A stretch of DNA of 64,000 nt, taken from the NCBI RefSeq assembly GCF_003614975.1, contig NZ_QZWI01000018.1, positions 36,100-100,099 of the forward strand, in the 5' to 3' direction. The notes under the pieces were generated by a model that saw only the letters and a list, made by a program, of their open reading frames with translations, was not told the DNA's origin and ran no database searches. The position numbers were made by a program, and so were the translations under genes. The DNA is from Rahnella bruchi. Lineage in GTDB: Bacteria; Pseudomonadota; Gammaproteobacteria; Enterobacterales; Enterobacteriaceae. Positions 25,035 through 34,363 of this stretch are shown here, one piece after another; within the stretch, counting starts at the first letter, position 1, and each line of letters opens with the position of its first letter.

Positions 25035-26018
25035 TCAGAGAACGGGTTCAGCGGACCATTGTTTGAGAACAGCCTGGTAAGGTTTAATAAATTGCTCTTC
25101 AGTAAATTTACCCTGCTCAACAGCCAGCTGGCTACGTTCTTCCCGGTCATAAACAATCCGGGTTAATGAGTAATCCTGGAAATTCAGGCTAGGTTGATAT
25201 TCTTTTCCTGCCACGGAATTTGCATTATAAATTTCAGGGCGATAAATCTTCTGGAAAGTCTCCATCGTGCTGATCGTGCCAATCAACTCAAGATCTGTGT
25301 AATCGCTGAGTAAATCGCCGCTGAAATAAAACGCCAAAGGCGCAACGCTGTGTTCAGGCATGAAGTAGCGGGCGCGCAATCCCATTTTGGAGAAATATTC
25401 ATCAGTCAGGGAAGGTGCATCCTGCTGATATTCGATGCCTAATACAGGATGTTGATTTCCGGTACGGTAATAAGTGTTTTTACTGGAGACGCTCAGGCAG
25501 ATAACCGGTGATTTCTTAAAGTACTCTTTGTAAGTCGCTGAATTAACGAAGCGTTTAAAGATATCACCGTGTAAGACGCCAAAATTTTCCGGCAGACTGA
25601 ATCCGGACTTGTTCTTATTATGCTCAGGCAGTACCACGCTGAAGTCATAATCACGAACATAAGAGGAAAAGTTATTGCCTAAAATGCCTTCAAAACGTTC
25701 GTTGGTTATTTTATCAACAATATTGGTTTTTAATATTTCAATCACCGGGAAGGCGTCGGACCTACCCTCTATATTAATATTTAACTGCGCGGTAATAATG
25801 TCCAGTTCGACAGAGTAACGATCACCCTTTGGGTTGTCCCAGTGCGCCAGAGAATTGAAACGATTGTCGATCATCACCAGAGTGTTATGCAGGTTTTCCT
25901 GACGTTTCTCACCCCTTGCCAGATTAGCGAAGTTTGTCGTAATACGCGTATTTTCCGAAGGGTTATAATTTTCGTCGAAACGAATGCTCTTAAGAGTAAA
26001 GTTAAATTTATTATTCAT
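25035..26018 (-). CDS. mesX: DUF1852 protein MesX, partner of MesD
   Basis: A 327-residue protein matching the DUF1852/MesX family (starts NNKFNFTLKSIRFDENYNPSE; later NLARGEKRQENLHNTL and VELDIITAQLNINIEGRSDAFP, shortened). Family members are always found beside core-MetE proteins and are needed for MesD activity; the reaction they carry out is not known. No signal peptide or metal motif that I recognise. The start ATG at 26018 has only a weak ribosome site. It is the first gene of the mesX-mesD operon, 30 bases before mesD. Confidence 0.85.
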   Translation of the reverse strand: MNNKFNFTLKSIRFDENYNPSENTRITTNFANLARGEKRQENLHNTLVMIDNRFNSLAHWDNPKGDRYSVELDIITAQLNINIEGRSDAFPVIEILKTNIVDKITNERFEGILGNNFSSYVRDYDFSVVLPEHNKNKSGFSLPENFGVLHGDIFKRFVNSATYKEYFKKSPVICLSVSSKNTYYRTGNQHPVLGIEYQQDAPSLTDEYFSKMGLRARYFMPEHSVAPLAFYFSGDLLSDYTDLELIGTISTMETFQKIYRPEIYNANSVAGKEYQPSLNFQDYSLTRIVYDREERSQLAVEQGKFTEEQFIKPYQAVLKQWSAEPVL

Positions 26019-26145
26019 TTTAGTCAGGTGCCCCGGCTGCTGAAAAATCTACGTTATTTCAGTAGTCTTTATATTTTAAGAGTGAATCGCGATGACTCTT
26101 TTATGCCTGAGTCACTGAGTGAAAAAAAGTGATATAAATTCACTG

Positions 26146-26166
26146 AACATGAACAAAGTTCATGTT
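26146..26166. promoter_or_regulatory. Palindromic operator candidate between mesX and aldo/keto reductase
   Basis: Perfect inverted repeat AACATGAAC-AAA-GTTCATGTT in the 337-bp divergent intergenic region (26019-26355). A second repeat-rich stretch (GTCACTGAGTGAA and related, 26111-26145) lies beside it. No MetJ-type AGACGTCT box was found. No gene is seen in the remainder. Confidence 0.6.
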
Positions 26167-26355
26167 GGGGGAGGGGCAATGAATTTTTCACTGTTCTGTT
26201 TCTGGTGACTCAGTCAGGCAGCCCTGACAACCCGTTATTTTTGCGGATGGCCTGTCTTCCACCACTATGGTAAACGTTAACCCCTCTATCATCGTTTTAA
26301 TACGCAGCTGCTGTGCGGGGCGTAACTTTTGATGCAACGTCACAAGGAGTATTTC

Positions 26356-27342
26356 ATGAAGAACAGAATTCTTGGCAAAACGGGCCAGAGCGTTTCTGAA
26401 ATCGGTTTTGGTGCCTGGGCTATCGGCGGTACCTGGGGTGAAGTCAGCATGGAAGATGCGAAAGGCGCGTTGAATGCGGCGCTGGACGCAGGAATGACGT
26501 TTATCGACACCGCAGATGTTTACGGCGACGGACGTTCAGAAAAGATCATTGCTGATGTGTTAAAAGAACGTGGAGGCGAGCGTCCATTCGTCGCAACTAA
26601 ACTGGGTCGTCGTCTTTCCCCGCATGTGGCGGCGGGTTACACCGATAAAAACCTCAATGAATATGTCGATCGCTCCCGCGAAAATTTGCAAATGGATACG
26701 CTTGACCTGGTGCAGCTGCATTGTCCGCCAACCGAAATCTATTACACCCCTGAAGTTTTCGCCGTGATGGATGACATGATCAAAAACGCTAAAATTCGCA
26801 GCTACGGGGTTTCTGTTGAAAAAGTGGAAGAGGGGCTGAAAGCGCTCGAATTTCCGAATGTGTCTTCCATTCAGCTGATTTACAACATTTTCAGACAGCG
26901 GCCAGCTGAGCTTTTAATGCGCGAGGCGAAACGTCGGGATGTCGGCATCATTGCCCGCGTGCCGCTGGCTTCCGGCCTGCTGACAGGAAAAATGACAGCA
27001 GATACCGCGTTCTCGGCCGATGACCATCGCGCGTTTAACCGTAATGGGGAACAGTTCGATAAAGGAGAGACGTTTGCAGGCGTGCCTTTCGATGTTGCGC
27101 TTGATGCGGTGGAAGATATCCGTCGTCTGTTGCCCGGTGATATGACGATGGCTAAATTTGCCCTGCGCTGGATCCTGATGAATGAAAATGTCTCCGTCAT
27201 CATCCCCGGTTCTAAAAATAAAGCGCAGTCAGAAACCAATGCGCAGGCAAGCGATGTCGCTGCCCTTTCTGATGAAACGATGTCTGCGCTAAAAAATATT
27301 TATCAGAGCAAAATCGCCCCGTGGGTACATCAGCGCTGGTAA
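26356..27342 (+). CDS. Aldo/keto reductase
   Basis: A 328-residue NADPH-dependent aldo/keto reductase. The family residues are visible: Asp/Tyr in FIDTADVYGDGRSE, Lys in FVATKLGRR, His in LVQLHCPP, and the C-terminal cofactor signature VSVIIPGSKNKAQSETNAQA (shortened family pattern). The cytoplasmic barrel reduces aldehydes or ketones, or acts in reverse. ATG at 26356 has AAGGAG upstream; the nine extra codons of the longer frame are unlikely. It is divergent from mesX-mesD and could share control with it through the palindrome at 26146-26166. A terminator follows. Confidence 0.9.
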   Translation: MKNRILGKTGQSVSEIGFGAWAIGGTWGEVSMEDAKGALNAALDAGMTFIDTADVYGDGRSEKIIADVLKERGGERPFVATKLGRRLSPHVAAGYTDKNLNEYVDRSRENLQMDTLDLVQLHCPPTEIYYTPEVFAVMDDMIKNAKIRSYGVSVEKVEEGLKALEFPNVSSIQLIYNIFRQRPAELLMREAKRRDVGIIARVPLASGLLTGKMTADTAFSADDHRAFNRNGEQFDKGETFAGVPFDVALDAVEDIRRLLPGDMTMAKFALRWILMNENVSVIIPGSKNKAQSETNAQASDVAALSDETMSALKNIYQSKIAPWVHQRW

Positions 27343-27351
27343 GAAAATCAG

Positions 27352-27376
27352 GCCTTCCTGACGGGAAGGCTTTTTT
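27352..27376 (+). terminator. Rho-independent terminator after the aldo/keto reductase
   Basis: GCCTTCC / GGAAGGC stem with a 5-base loop and TTTTTT tail, 10 bases after the stop codon. Confidence 0.9.
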
Positions 27377-27522
27377 GATGACTTCCACTAACTCCTCCTC
27401 CGCCAACCTCCCAAAGACCTCATTCCCACTGTTTTCCCCTCAACCCGCATACTTCGGCGCTGACCGAAGCGTCCTCTTTTTACCGGTATTAAGCTGCGTG
27501 AAATTCATGAGGGAGAACAAAG

Positions 27523-27870
27523 ATGATCGCAGTACTTTTTGAGGCAAACGCAGTACCCGAAGCCCGCGAGCGTTACCTTGAGCTGGCGGCTGAACTGAAA
27601 CCTTTATTGTCGGACACGCTGGGATTTATTTCGATTGAGCGATTCGAGAGCCTGAGCACATCCGGAAAAATTCTTTCTTTGTCGTGGTGGGAAGATGAAG
27701 AGTCGGTAGCCGGATGGAAACAGAATGTGATGCATCTAGCCGCGCAGAAAGAGGGGAAACAGTCGATTTTTTCATACTACAGGATTCGTGTTGTCCGCGT
27801 ATTTCGTGACTATTCTTCCGACAAATCTCCGAATCAGCCTTCCGGTAAAGGAGCGCATCAGCATGTATGA
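27523..27870 (+). CDS. ABM-domain protein (putative monooxygenase)
   Basis: A 115-residue protein with an antibiotic-biosynthesis-monooxygenase fold: AVLFEANAVPEARERYLELAA, LGFISIERFESLSTSGKILSLSWWEDEESVAGW (parts) and HLAAQKEGK. Such dimers act as small quinone-forming monooxygenases or binding proteins. A start ATG at 27523 follows GGGAG. It overlaps the ACT-domain gene by 8 bases, so translation is likely coupled. The substrate is not known. Confidence 0.8.
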   Translation: MIAVLFEANAVPEARERYLELAAELKPLLSDTLGFISIERFESLSTSGKILSLSWWEDEESVAGWKQNVMHLAAQKEGKQSIFSYYRIRVVRVFRDYSSDKSPNQPSGKGAHQHV

Positions 27871-28255
27871 CATTCACGTGATCCTCGACAACACTCCGGG
27901 TTCGCTGGCCACACTGGGACGTGTTCTGGGTATCAACGGAGTGGGTCTGGAGGGCGGCGGTGTATTTACGACACCGGAAGTCGGGCACGCGCATTTCCTG
28001 ATTGAAGAAGGCGAGAAAGCTTGTCAGGTTCTGACAGATGCCGGGTTTGAGGTCAGAAATGTGTCCCGTCCGCTGATCAGGAAATTACCCCAGAAACAGC
28101 CGGGCGAACTCGGTGAAATCGCCCAGACACTCGCCCTCAATGGCATTAACATTCTGGTACAGTACAGTGACCACGATAACCGACTTATTCTGCTCACCGA
28201 TGACGACATCCGTGCGGCAGAAGTCACCCATCAATGGGCAGTACCTTCTGAATGA
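27863..28255 (+). CDS. ACT-domain small-molecule-binding protein
   Basis: A 130-residue protein with two ACT-like halves: YDIHVILDNTPGSLATLGRVLG and GVGLEGGGVF, then [28 protein letters not shown] (shortened). ACT domains bind amino acids or related ligands and regulate enzymes. It starts at ATG 27863 inside the ABM gene and its stop overlaps the start of an ArsR-type gene (ATGA at 28252). The 3' part is the left arm of a 279-bp repeat found again at 30124. I infer an ABM-ACT-ArsR operon, whose role is not clear. Confidence 0.8.
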   Translation: MYDIHVILDNTPGSLATLGRVLGINGVGLEGGGVFTTPEVGHAHFLIEEGEKACQVLTDAGFEVRNVSRPLIRKLPQKQPGELGEIAQTLALNGINILVQYSDHDNRLILLTDDDIRAAEVTHQWAVPSE

Positions 28256-28422
28256 ATTTTCTTAAAACCGAATACGACAGTGAGCCGGATGATTCTCTTG
28301 AGAAATCCATGTCACTGGTGGCTTCTGCAATATCTGACCCTTCCAGGGTCAGTATTCTGTGTGCGCTGAGGGACGGACGCGGCGTGGACGGCGACCGAAC
28401 TCAGCGCGGTGGCAGGCATCGC
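28144..28422 (+). repeat. Direct repeat, left copy (ACT 3' end + ArsR 5' end)
   Basis: About 279 bases nearly identical to 30124-30401, starting at CATTAACATTCTGG and ending just after GCGGTGGCA. A few substitutions and one inserted base (at about 28381) separate the copies. The two copies enclose the toxin/immunity segment. Confidence 0.92.
28252..28422 (+). pseudogene. Truncated ArsR-family regulator (duplicate of 30232-30942)
   Basis: The first 57 or so codons match the intact regulator ([18 protein letters not shown], then [14 protein letters not shown]), but an inserted base near 28381 shifts the frame and the homology stops at 28422, before the recognition helix is complete. It cannot make a working repressor. 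It takes the normal place after the ACT gene, which suggests the operon was originally continuous. Confidence 0.88.
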
Positions 28423-28555
28423 TAGCGAGTTGCCCCTTGTCGAAGCTGCAAGAGCAGCGGCAGACGGTGGTGATTTAGCCGCATATATTTCTGCGCAGGG
28501 TGGGGCGAATGTCCCACGTGATGAGCAAACAGTAAGTGATCCTGCCCATATTTAG
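28421..28555 (+). pseudogene. Coding-like remnant of unknown gene
   Basis: Immediately after the left repeat, the frame reads LVEAARAAADGGDLAAYIS then AQGGANVPRDEQ to a stop at 28555. Its composition is gene-like, but there is no start and I do not recognise the parent. It may be the tail of a gene carried in with the toxin segment. Confidence 0.4.
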
Positions 28556-28580
28556 TTTCATAAAATCAATGACCTATATC

Positions 28581-28802
28581 CTAAGCGTCAATGTTCTGCT
28601 TTGCTTGTTCTATGAGTGTATAGAATTCATTGAAATCAAAATTCCAAATTTTCCCTGTATGGGGACATGGGAAAATTTCAATTCGGATGCCATTATCAGG
28701 CTCGTTGGACACTTCAGCCACCTGATCGGAATCAGAGTAGATTTCATAAACAACGTTTTCTCTGTCTGGCAAACTGGCCAGTTGTGCGGTTAATTTACTC
28801 AT
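28581..28802 (-). CDS. Putative immunity protein
   Basis: A 73-residue acidic protein (LPDRENVVYEIYSDSDQVAE, FPCPHTGKIWNFDFNEFYT in part) with no recognised domain. Its ATG at 28802 overlaps the stop of the toxin-like gene by four bases (ATGA), so the two are translated together. Size, acidity and position directly after a toxin-type C-terminus are what is expected of a cognate immunity protein. Assignment is by context only. Confidence 0.65.
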   Translation of the reverse strand: MSKLTAQLASLPDRENVVYEIYSDSDQVAEVSNEPDNGIRIEIFPCPHTGKIWNFDFNEFYTLIEQAKQNIDA

Positions 28803-29866
28803 TTTGGTGGCTCCAGAAATCCTATTAACTTCCCTTGGGGGTCATACCTCAGACCCCGACCGTCTGTTGCAATAATATCAGTTACTTGACCAAACCGACC
28901 AGTGTTGCTGAATAGGACTTTTTTGCTTTCGTCGTTTAAAATGCCATCAACGATACTTTGCCCCTGTTCATTTATTGCGGCAGTATTTCCCTTAACGGGT
29001 GGAAATGCACTTCCACTACGTCCCCCATGTTTTTGCAGGGCACGTCCTGCTTGAGTTAAATCTCCCTTATCTAATAGTTTTGCACCATCGGATAACTGCT
29101 CGAGTGTAAAGCCATTAATGTTCTGCGGCTGCGTCAATTTCTCTAACTGACTAATCTCACCCGCGGCACCCATTCGACCAAGACCTAATCCCGCTGCCGC
29201 AGAGACAATAGCAATAGCCGAACCTGCGGTTGTCTCATTCAGCATCTGATCATAACCTGCCGGAGCTTCACCGCCGAGCTGTTGCGCAGTTTTGGCATAA
29301 TCTGCAATGTTGCCATTGTAAACTCCGCCAGCAGCTAATAACCGCCCGGCAGCTTTACTATTGATTGTCTTAGTTGACTGGGCGTGTTGAACAGGTGCTG
29401 AACCCCAACCCCCGTAATCATATTTCTGAGTTGGAAGGGCTTTTACACCTTGTCTTTCAGCTACGGCGAATTCATAAGCATCCATAGCCTGTCGAATAAA
29501 CCATTCGTGGTACAGGTAGGTTCTGTCACAAATCAGGTCACCATTTTCATCAACGTAAAATGGGTTTTCGACCCAATTCCATTGCTCAGTGGTATCCACA
29601 CCAATCAGCCAGCCTAACTGAAGATGCTCTTTTATTGAGTCGTAAATGGGATCCACATACCCGGCCTGTGCGCGTCGCCATGTGGGCTGTCGTGAGTAAA
29701 GGCGCTCAGGAACACTAAAGGGACTGAATCTGCTGCGGTAATTTCGCTCATCCAGATCATAGTGAGTTTTAGATTGTTCTAAAGCGTGCTCGGGTGAGCA
29801 GATAAAGGCGAAGTCCTCTGGGCGGAGTTCCCATTCAATTTCACGGCCTTTGTAGAGTGTAAACAT
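28799..29866 (-). CDS. Putative polymorphic toxin/effector with C-terminal nuclease-like domain
   Basis: A 355-residue protein. Residues 1-145 are an aromatic and charged domain that I do not recognise (EWELRPEDFAFICSPEHALE; LGWLIGVDTTEQWNWVENP). Residues about 205-240 are Ala/Gly-rich (AIAIVSAAAGLGLGRMGAAG), like the linker before toxin domains. The last 95 or so (ALQKHGGRSGSAFP, NEQGQSIVDGILND, GRFGQVTDIIATDGRGLRYD, IGFLEPP) resemble the C-terminal toxin domain found at the ends of CdiA-, Rhs- and hemagglutinin-type proteins and thought to be an RNase. There is no Sec signal, PAAR or large repeat domain, so it may be a cargo effector, possibly of the T6SS in this window. An immunity candidate overlaps its end. 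Confidence 0.65.
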   Translation of the reverse strand: MFTLYKGREIEWELRPEDFAFICSPEHALEQSKTHYDLDERNYRSRFSPFSVPERLYSRQPTWRRAQAGYVDPIYDSIKEHLQLGWLIGVDTTEQWNWVENPFYVDENGDLICDRTYLYHEWFIRQAMDAYEFAVAERQGVKALPTQKYDYGGWGSAPVQHAQSTKTINSKAAGRLLAAGGVYNGNIADYAKTAQQLGGEAPAGYDQMLNETTAGSAIAIVSAAAGLGLGRMGAAGEISQLEKLTQPQNINGFTLEQLSDGAKLLDKGDLTQAGRALQKHGGRSGSAFPPVKGNTAAINEQGQSIVDGILNDESKKVLFSNTGRFGQVTDIIATDGRGLRYDPQGKLIGFLEPPK

Positions 29867-30123
29867 GATGCACCTGCTAATCCTTGCAGTTTTGGTTGAT
29901 CAGATTTTCATCATATTACTTTTTTGACTTAACCGAAATTATTGTATTTATATGCCTAAATAACATTTAGTTAGTGAAGTAAATGCATGCATCAAAACCG
30001 CCAAAAATATGGCGATTTATTCAGCATCAACAATGCTTAAAGCGCATAATCAGTAAACCGCACCACCTCTTCTCCAACCCACTCGTTTATCTCCTGAATG
30101 CGCTCCTGCAAAAGAAACCAGCT
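29867..30123. other. Toxin promoter region and gene remnant
   Basis: AT-rich, gene-free up to about 30036; probably holds the toxin promoter. From 30123 down to 30037 on the minus strand there is a coding-like tail described separately. Confidence 0.5.
30037..30123 (-). pseudogene. C-terminal coding remnant cut at the repeat boundary
   Basis: On the minus strand the frame reads [19 protein letters not shown] then VVRFTDYAL and a stop at 30037. Its upstream part is missing exactly where the right repeat begins (30124). The strong gene-like composition suggests the last 28 residues of a gene that preceded the toxin in its former location. I do not recognise the family. Confidence 0.5.
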
Positions 30124-30401
30124 CATTAACATTCTGGTACAGTACAGTGACCACGATAACCGGCTTATTCTGCTGACCGATGACGACATCCGTGCAGCAG
30201 AAGTCACCCATCAATGGGCAGTACAATCTGAATGAATTTTCTTAAAACCGAATACGACAGTGAGCCGGATGATTCTCTTGAGAAATCCATGTCACTGGTG
30301 GCTTCTGCGATATCTGACCCTTCCAGGGTCAGTATTCTGTGCGCGCTGATGGACGGACGCGCGTGGACGGCGACCGAACTCAGCGCGGTGGCATGCATTG
30401 C
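30124..30401 (+). repeat. Direct repeat, right copy
   Basis: Right copy of the repeat at 28144-28422. It begins with 111 bases of the ACT gene's 3' end (an orphan fragment here, ending in the same TGA) and continues into the intact ArsR-type gene. Confidence 0.92.
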
Positions 30402-30942
30402 GGCTTCGACGACCAGCGGGCATCTTACGCGGCTGCTCAGCAACGGGCTGGTAATTTGCCTGACGCAGGGACGCCACCGGTATTACAGTCTGGCCGGGCA
30501 TCATATCGCCGGATTGCTGGAAAACCTGATGGGCGTTTCCATGCATAATCACGCGGCGTTTGTGTCACGGACGCCGGTCGTTCTGCGTTACGCACGTACC
30601 TGTTATGACCATCTGGCCGGAGAACTGGCGGTAAAAATCTATGATTTCATGCTGAATGAAAAATGGATTGAGTCTGATGGCAATGCGCTGACACCCGAAG
30701 GAAAAGCCCATTTTCAACGTATTGGCGCAGTGCTTGATCCGCGTTCGCGCCGTAAACCTTGCTGTGGGTGTCTGGACTGGAGTGAAAGACGATTCCATCT
30801 GGGCGGGGATGCGGGACAAGCATTGATGACGCTGTTGCTGCAAAAAGAGTGGATCACCCGCACGCCGGGCTATCGCGAAGTGAGTGTCACGGACAGCGGC
30901 AGAATTGCGCTGAGTCGCCTGTTCAGTTTGAATTTGAGTTGA
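30232..30942 (+). CDS. ArsR-family winged-helix regulator (intact copy)
   Basis: A 236-residue protein with an N-terminal ArsR-type winged helix ([51 protein letters not shown] in part, [10 protein letters not shown]) and a long C-terminal extension ending in a second winged-helix-like segment ([22 protein letters not shown], shortened). A CCGC motif (KPCCGCLDW, about residue 180) could bind metal. Start ATG overlaps the stop of the truncated ACT fragment, mirroring the layout at 28252. I infer it once followed the ACT gene and regulated the ABM-ACT operon; it is now separated from it by the 1.7-kb insertion. Confidence 0.85.
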   Translation: MNFLKTEYDSEPDDSLEKSMSLVASAISDPSRVSILCALMDGRAWTATELSAVACIAASTTSGHLTRLLSNGLVICLTQGRHRYYSLAGHHIAGLLENLMGVSMHNHAAFVSRTPVVLRYARTCYDHLAGELAVKIYDFMLNEKWIESDGNALTPEGKAHFQRIGAVLDPRSRRKPCCGCLDWSERRFHLGGDAGQALMTLLLQKEWITRTPGYREVSVTDSGRIALSRLFSLNLS

Positions 30943-30945
30943 TCT

Positions 30946-30977
30946 CATCCTTAACACCCGTCTGGATGTTAAGGATG
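30946..30977. terminator. Hairpin between convergent ArsR gene and fucP
   Basis: Perfect 11-bp stem CATCCTTAACA / TGTTAAGGATG with a 10-base loop. No T-run, so function as terminator is likely but not certain. Confidence 0.5.
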
Positions 30978-31003
30978 GCCTGTTGTGACCTGCTAAAATT
31001 GGC

Positions 31004-32242
31004 TTAAATTACGGCTTTCGCCCGCTGTTTCACGGCATAAATCAGTACTACCGCGAAGCACACCATCGGCAGCGCGTAGGACACCGCCGTGTTGTAGTGG
31101 TCAGCAATCGCACCCATCAGATACGGCATCACCGCGCCGCCAACAATCGCCATGATCATCACTGAGCTGGCGCGTTTGGTTTGTTTACCCATGTTCTTCA
31201 CGCCCATCGCAAAAATGGTCGGGAACATGATCGACATGAAGAAGAATATCGCCACAAGCGCAATCACCGAGACGTTATCAATCCCCGCAACGACCACACC
31301 GCACAGCACAATATTGATGATGGCATACACCACCAGCAGCGTGGCAGGGCGCACAAATCCCATCAGCCAGGTGCTGAAGAAACGCCCGACCATGAAGCTG
31401 ATCATGCCGACTGACAACAGGTATGAGGCGTTCTGATTCGACAGCGTGTGCCAGTGTTCGGTGGTGTAGTTAATGAAGAACGCGCCGACGCCAACCTGTG
31501 CCGCCACATAGAAAAATTGTGCGATCACGCCGCCGGTGAAATGGCCGTGCTGCCACAAACTTTTAGCGATGCCGTGGTCTTCAGACGTGCTTTGTTCGCG
31601 GATGTCCGGCAGTTTGGTGCGCCCGAACAGGAAGGCGATCAGCAAAACTAATACGGCAATGGCGACGTAAGTGGTTTTGACCGAGGACAGGCCATCCGCC
31701 GTGGTGCCCTGCGTGGCGGAGAAGAACAGCGAACCGCCGATGATCGGGCCGATAAACTGACCTAAGCCGTTGAATGACTGAGAAAGGTTCAGGCGGCGTT
31801 CCGCACCGGCAGGATCACCCAGTACGGTGGCGAACGGGTTCGCGGCAGTTTCGAGGCAACCCAGACCCAGGGCAATCACGAACAGCGCGAACAGGAACAT
31901 GCCGAAACTGCCTGCGGAGGCGGCGGGGACGAACAGCAGCGCGCCCAGCGCATACAGGCATAATCCGACCAGGATCCCGGCTTTATAGCCGAATCGGTCC
32001 ATGAAGAAACCCGCGGGCAGGGCGATGATGAAATACGCCCCGAAATACGCGGCCTGTAACAGGCCGGACTGGGCCTTGTTGACGTGTAACACTTCCTGGA
32101 AATGCTTATTCAGGACATCCAGCAGCCCGTAGGATAAACCCCACAGGAAAAACAGCGTGGTGACCAGGATGAACGCCAGTCGGAAACCGGACGTCGTTTT
32201 GCGCTGCGCATAAGCAGGCGCGGCAGTTTTATCGGCGAGCAT
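31004..32242 (-). CDS. fucP: L-fucose:H+ symporter FucP
   Basis: A 412-residue major facilitator with 12 hydrophobic segments and FucP family motifs: FILVTTLFFLWGLSYGLLDVLNK (shortened), LGLGCLETAANPF, NLSQSFNGLGQFIGP, and IMFPTIFAMGVKNMG. It imports L-fucose (or a related 6-deoxyhexose) with protons across the inner membrane. It is the last gene of the seven-gene minus-strand fucose operon, 115 bases after the mutarotase gene. The ATG at 32242 lacks a close strong ribosome site; GGAAT is the best. Confidence 0.9.
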   Translation of the reverse strand: MLADKTAAPAYAQRKTTSGFRLAFILVTTLFFLWGLSYGLLDVLNKHFQEVLHVNKAQSGLLQAAYFGAYFIIALPAGFFMDRFGYKAGILVGLCLYALGALLFVPAASAGSFGMFLFALFVIALGLGCLETAANPFATVLGDPAGAERRLNLSQSFNGLGQFIGPIIGGSLFFSATQGTTADGLSSVKTTYVAIAVLVLLIAFLFGRTKLPDIREQSTSEDHGIAKSLWQHGHFTGGVIAQFFYVAAQVGVGAFFINYTTEHWHTLSNQNASYLLSVGMISFMVGRFFSTWLMGFVRPATLLVVYAIINIVLCGVVVAGIDNVSVIALVAIFFFMSIMFPTIFAMGVKNMGKQTKRASSVMIMAIVGGAVMPYLMGAIADHYNTAVSYALPMVCFAVVLIYAVKQRAKAVI

Positions 32243-32357
32243 AGTGTATTCCTCAGTATCTGGTAACGCATGTAGGGGTTCAGCTCAGGTGGCTGATTTT
32301 TTTATGTCAGATATCGTGAAAAACGTGATTAACTCCCTCATAGCAGGGAGGTTTTTG

Positions 32358-34329
<1,972 letters not shown>

Positions 34330-34363
34330 CGGCGTTCTCCTCGTGCTTTCTCTCGCATGGGTT

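Noticed and set aside
26019..26355. MetJ box controlling mesX-mesD
   Set aside because: No AGACGTCT-type tandem boxes are present; the palindrome there has a different sequence.
28536..28793. 85-codon plus-strand frame opposite the immunity gene
   Set aside because: The minus-strand gene has a coupled start with the toxin; this frame has no ribosome site and is almost entirely antisense to it.
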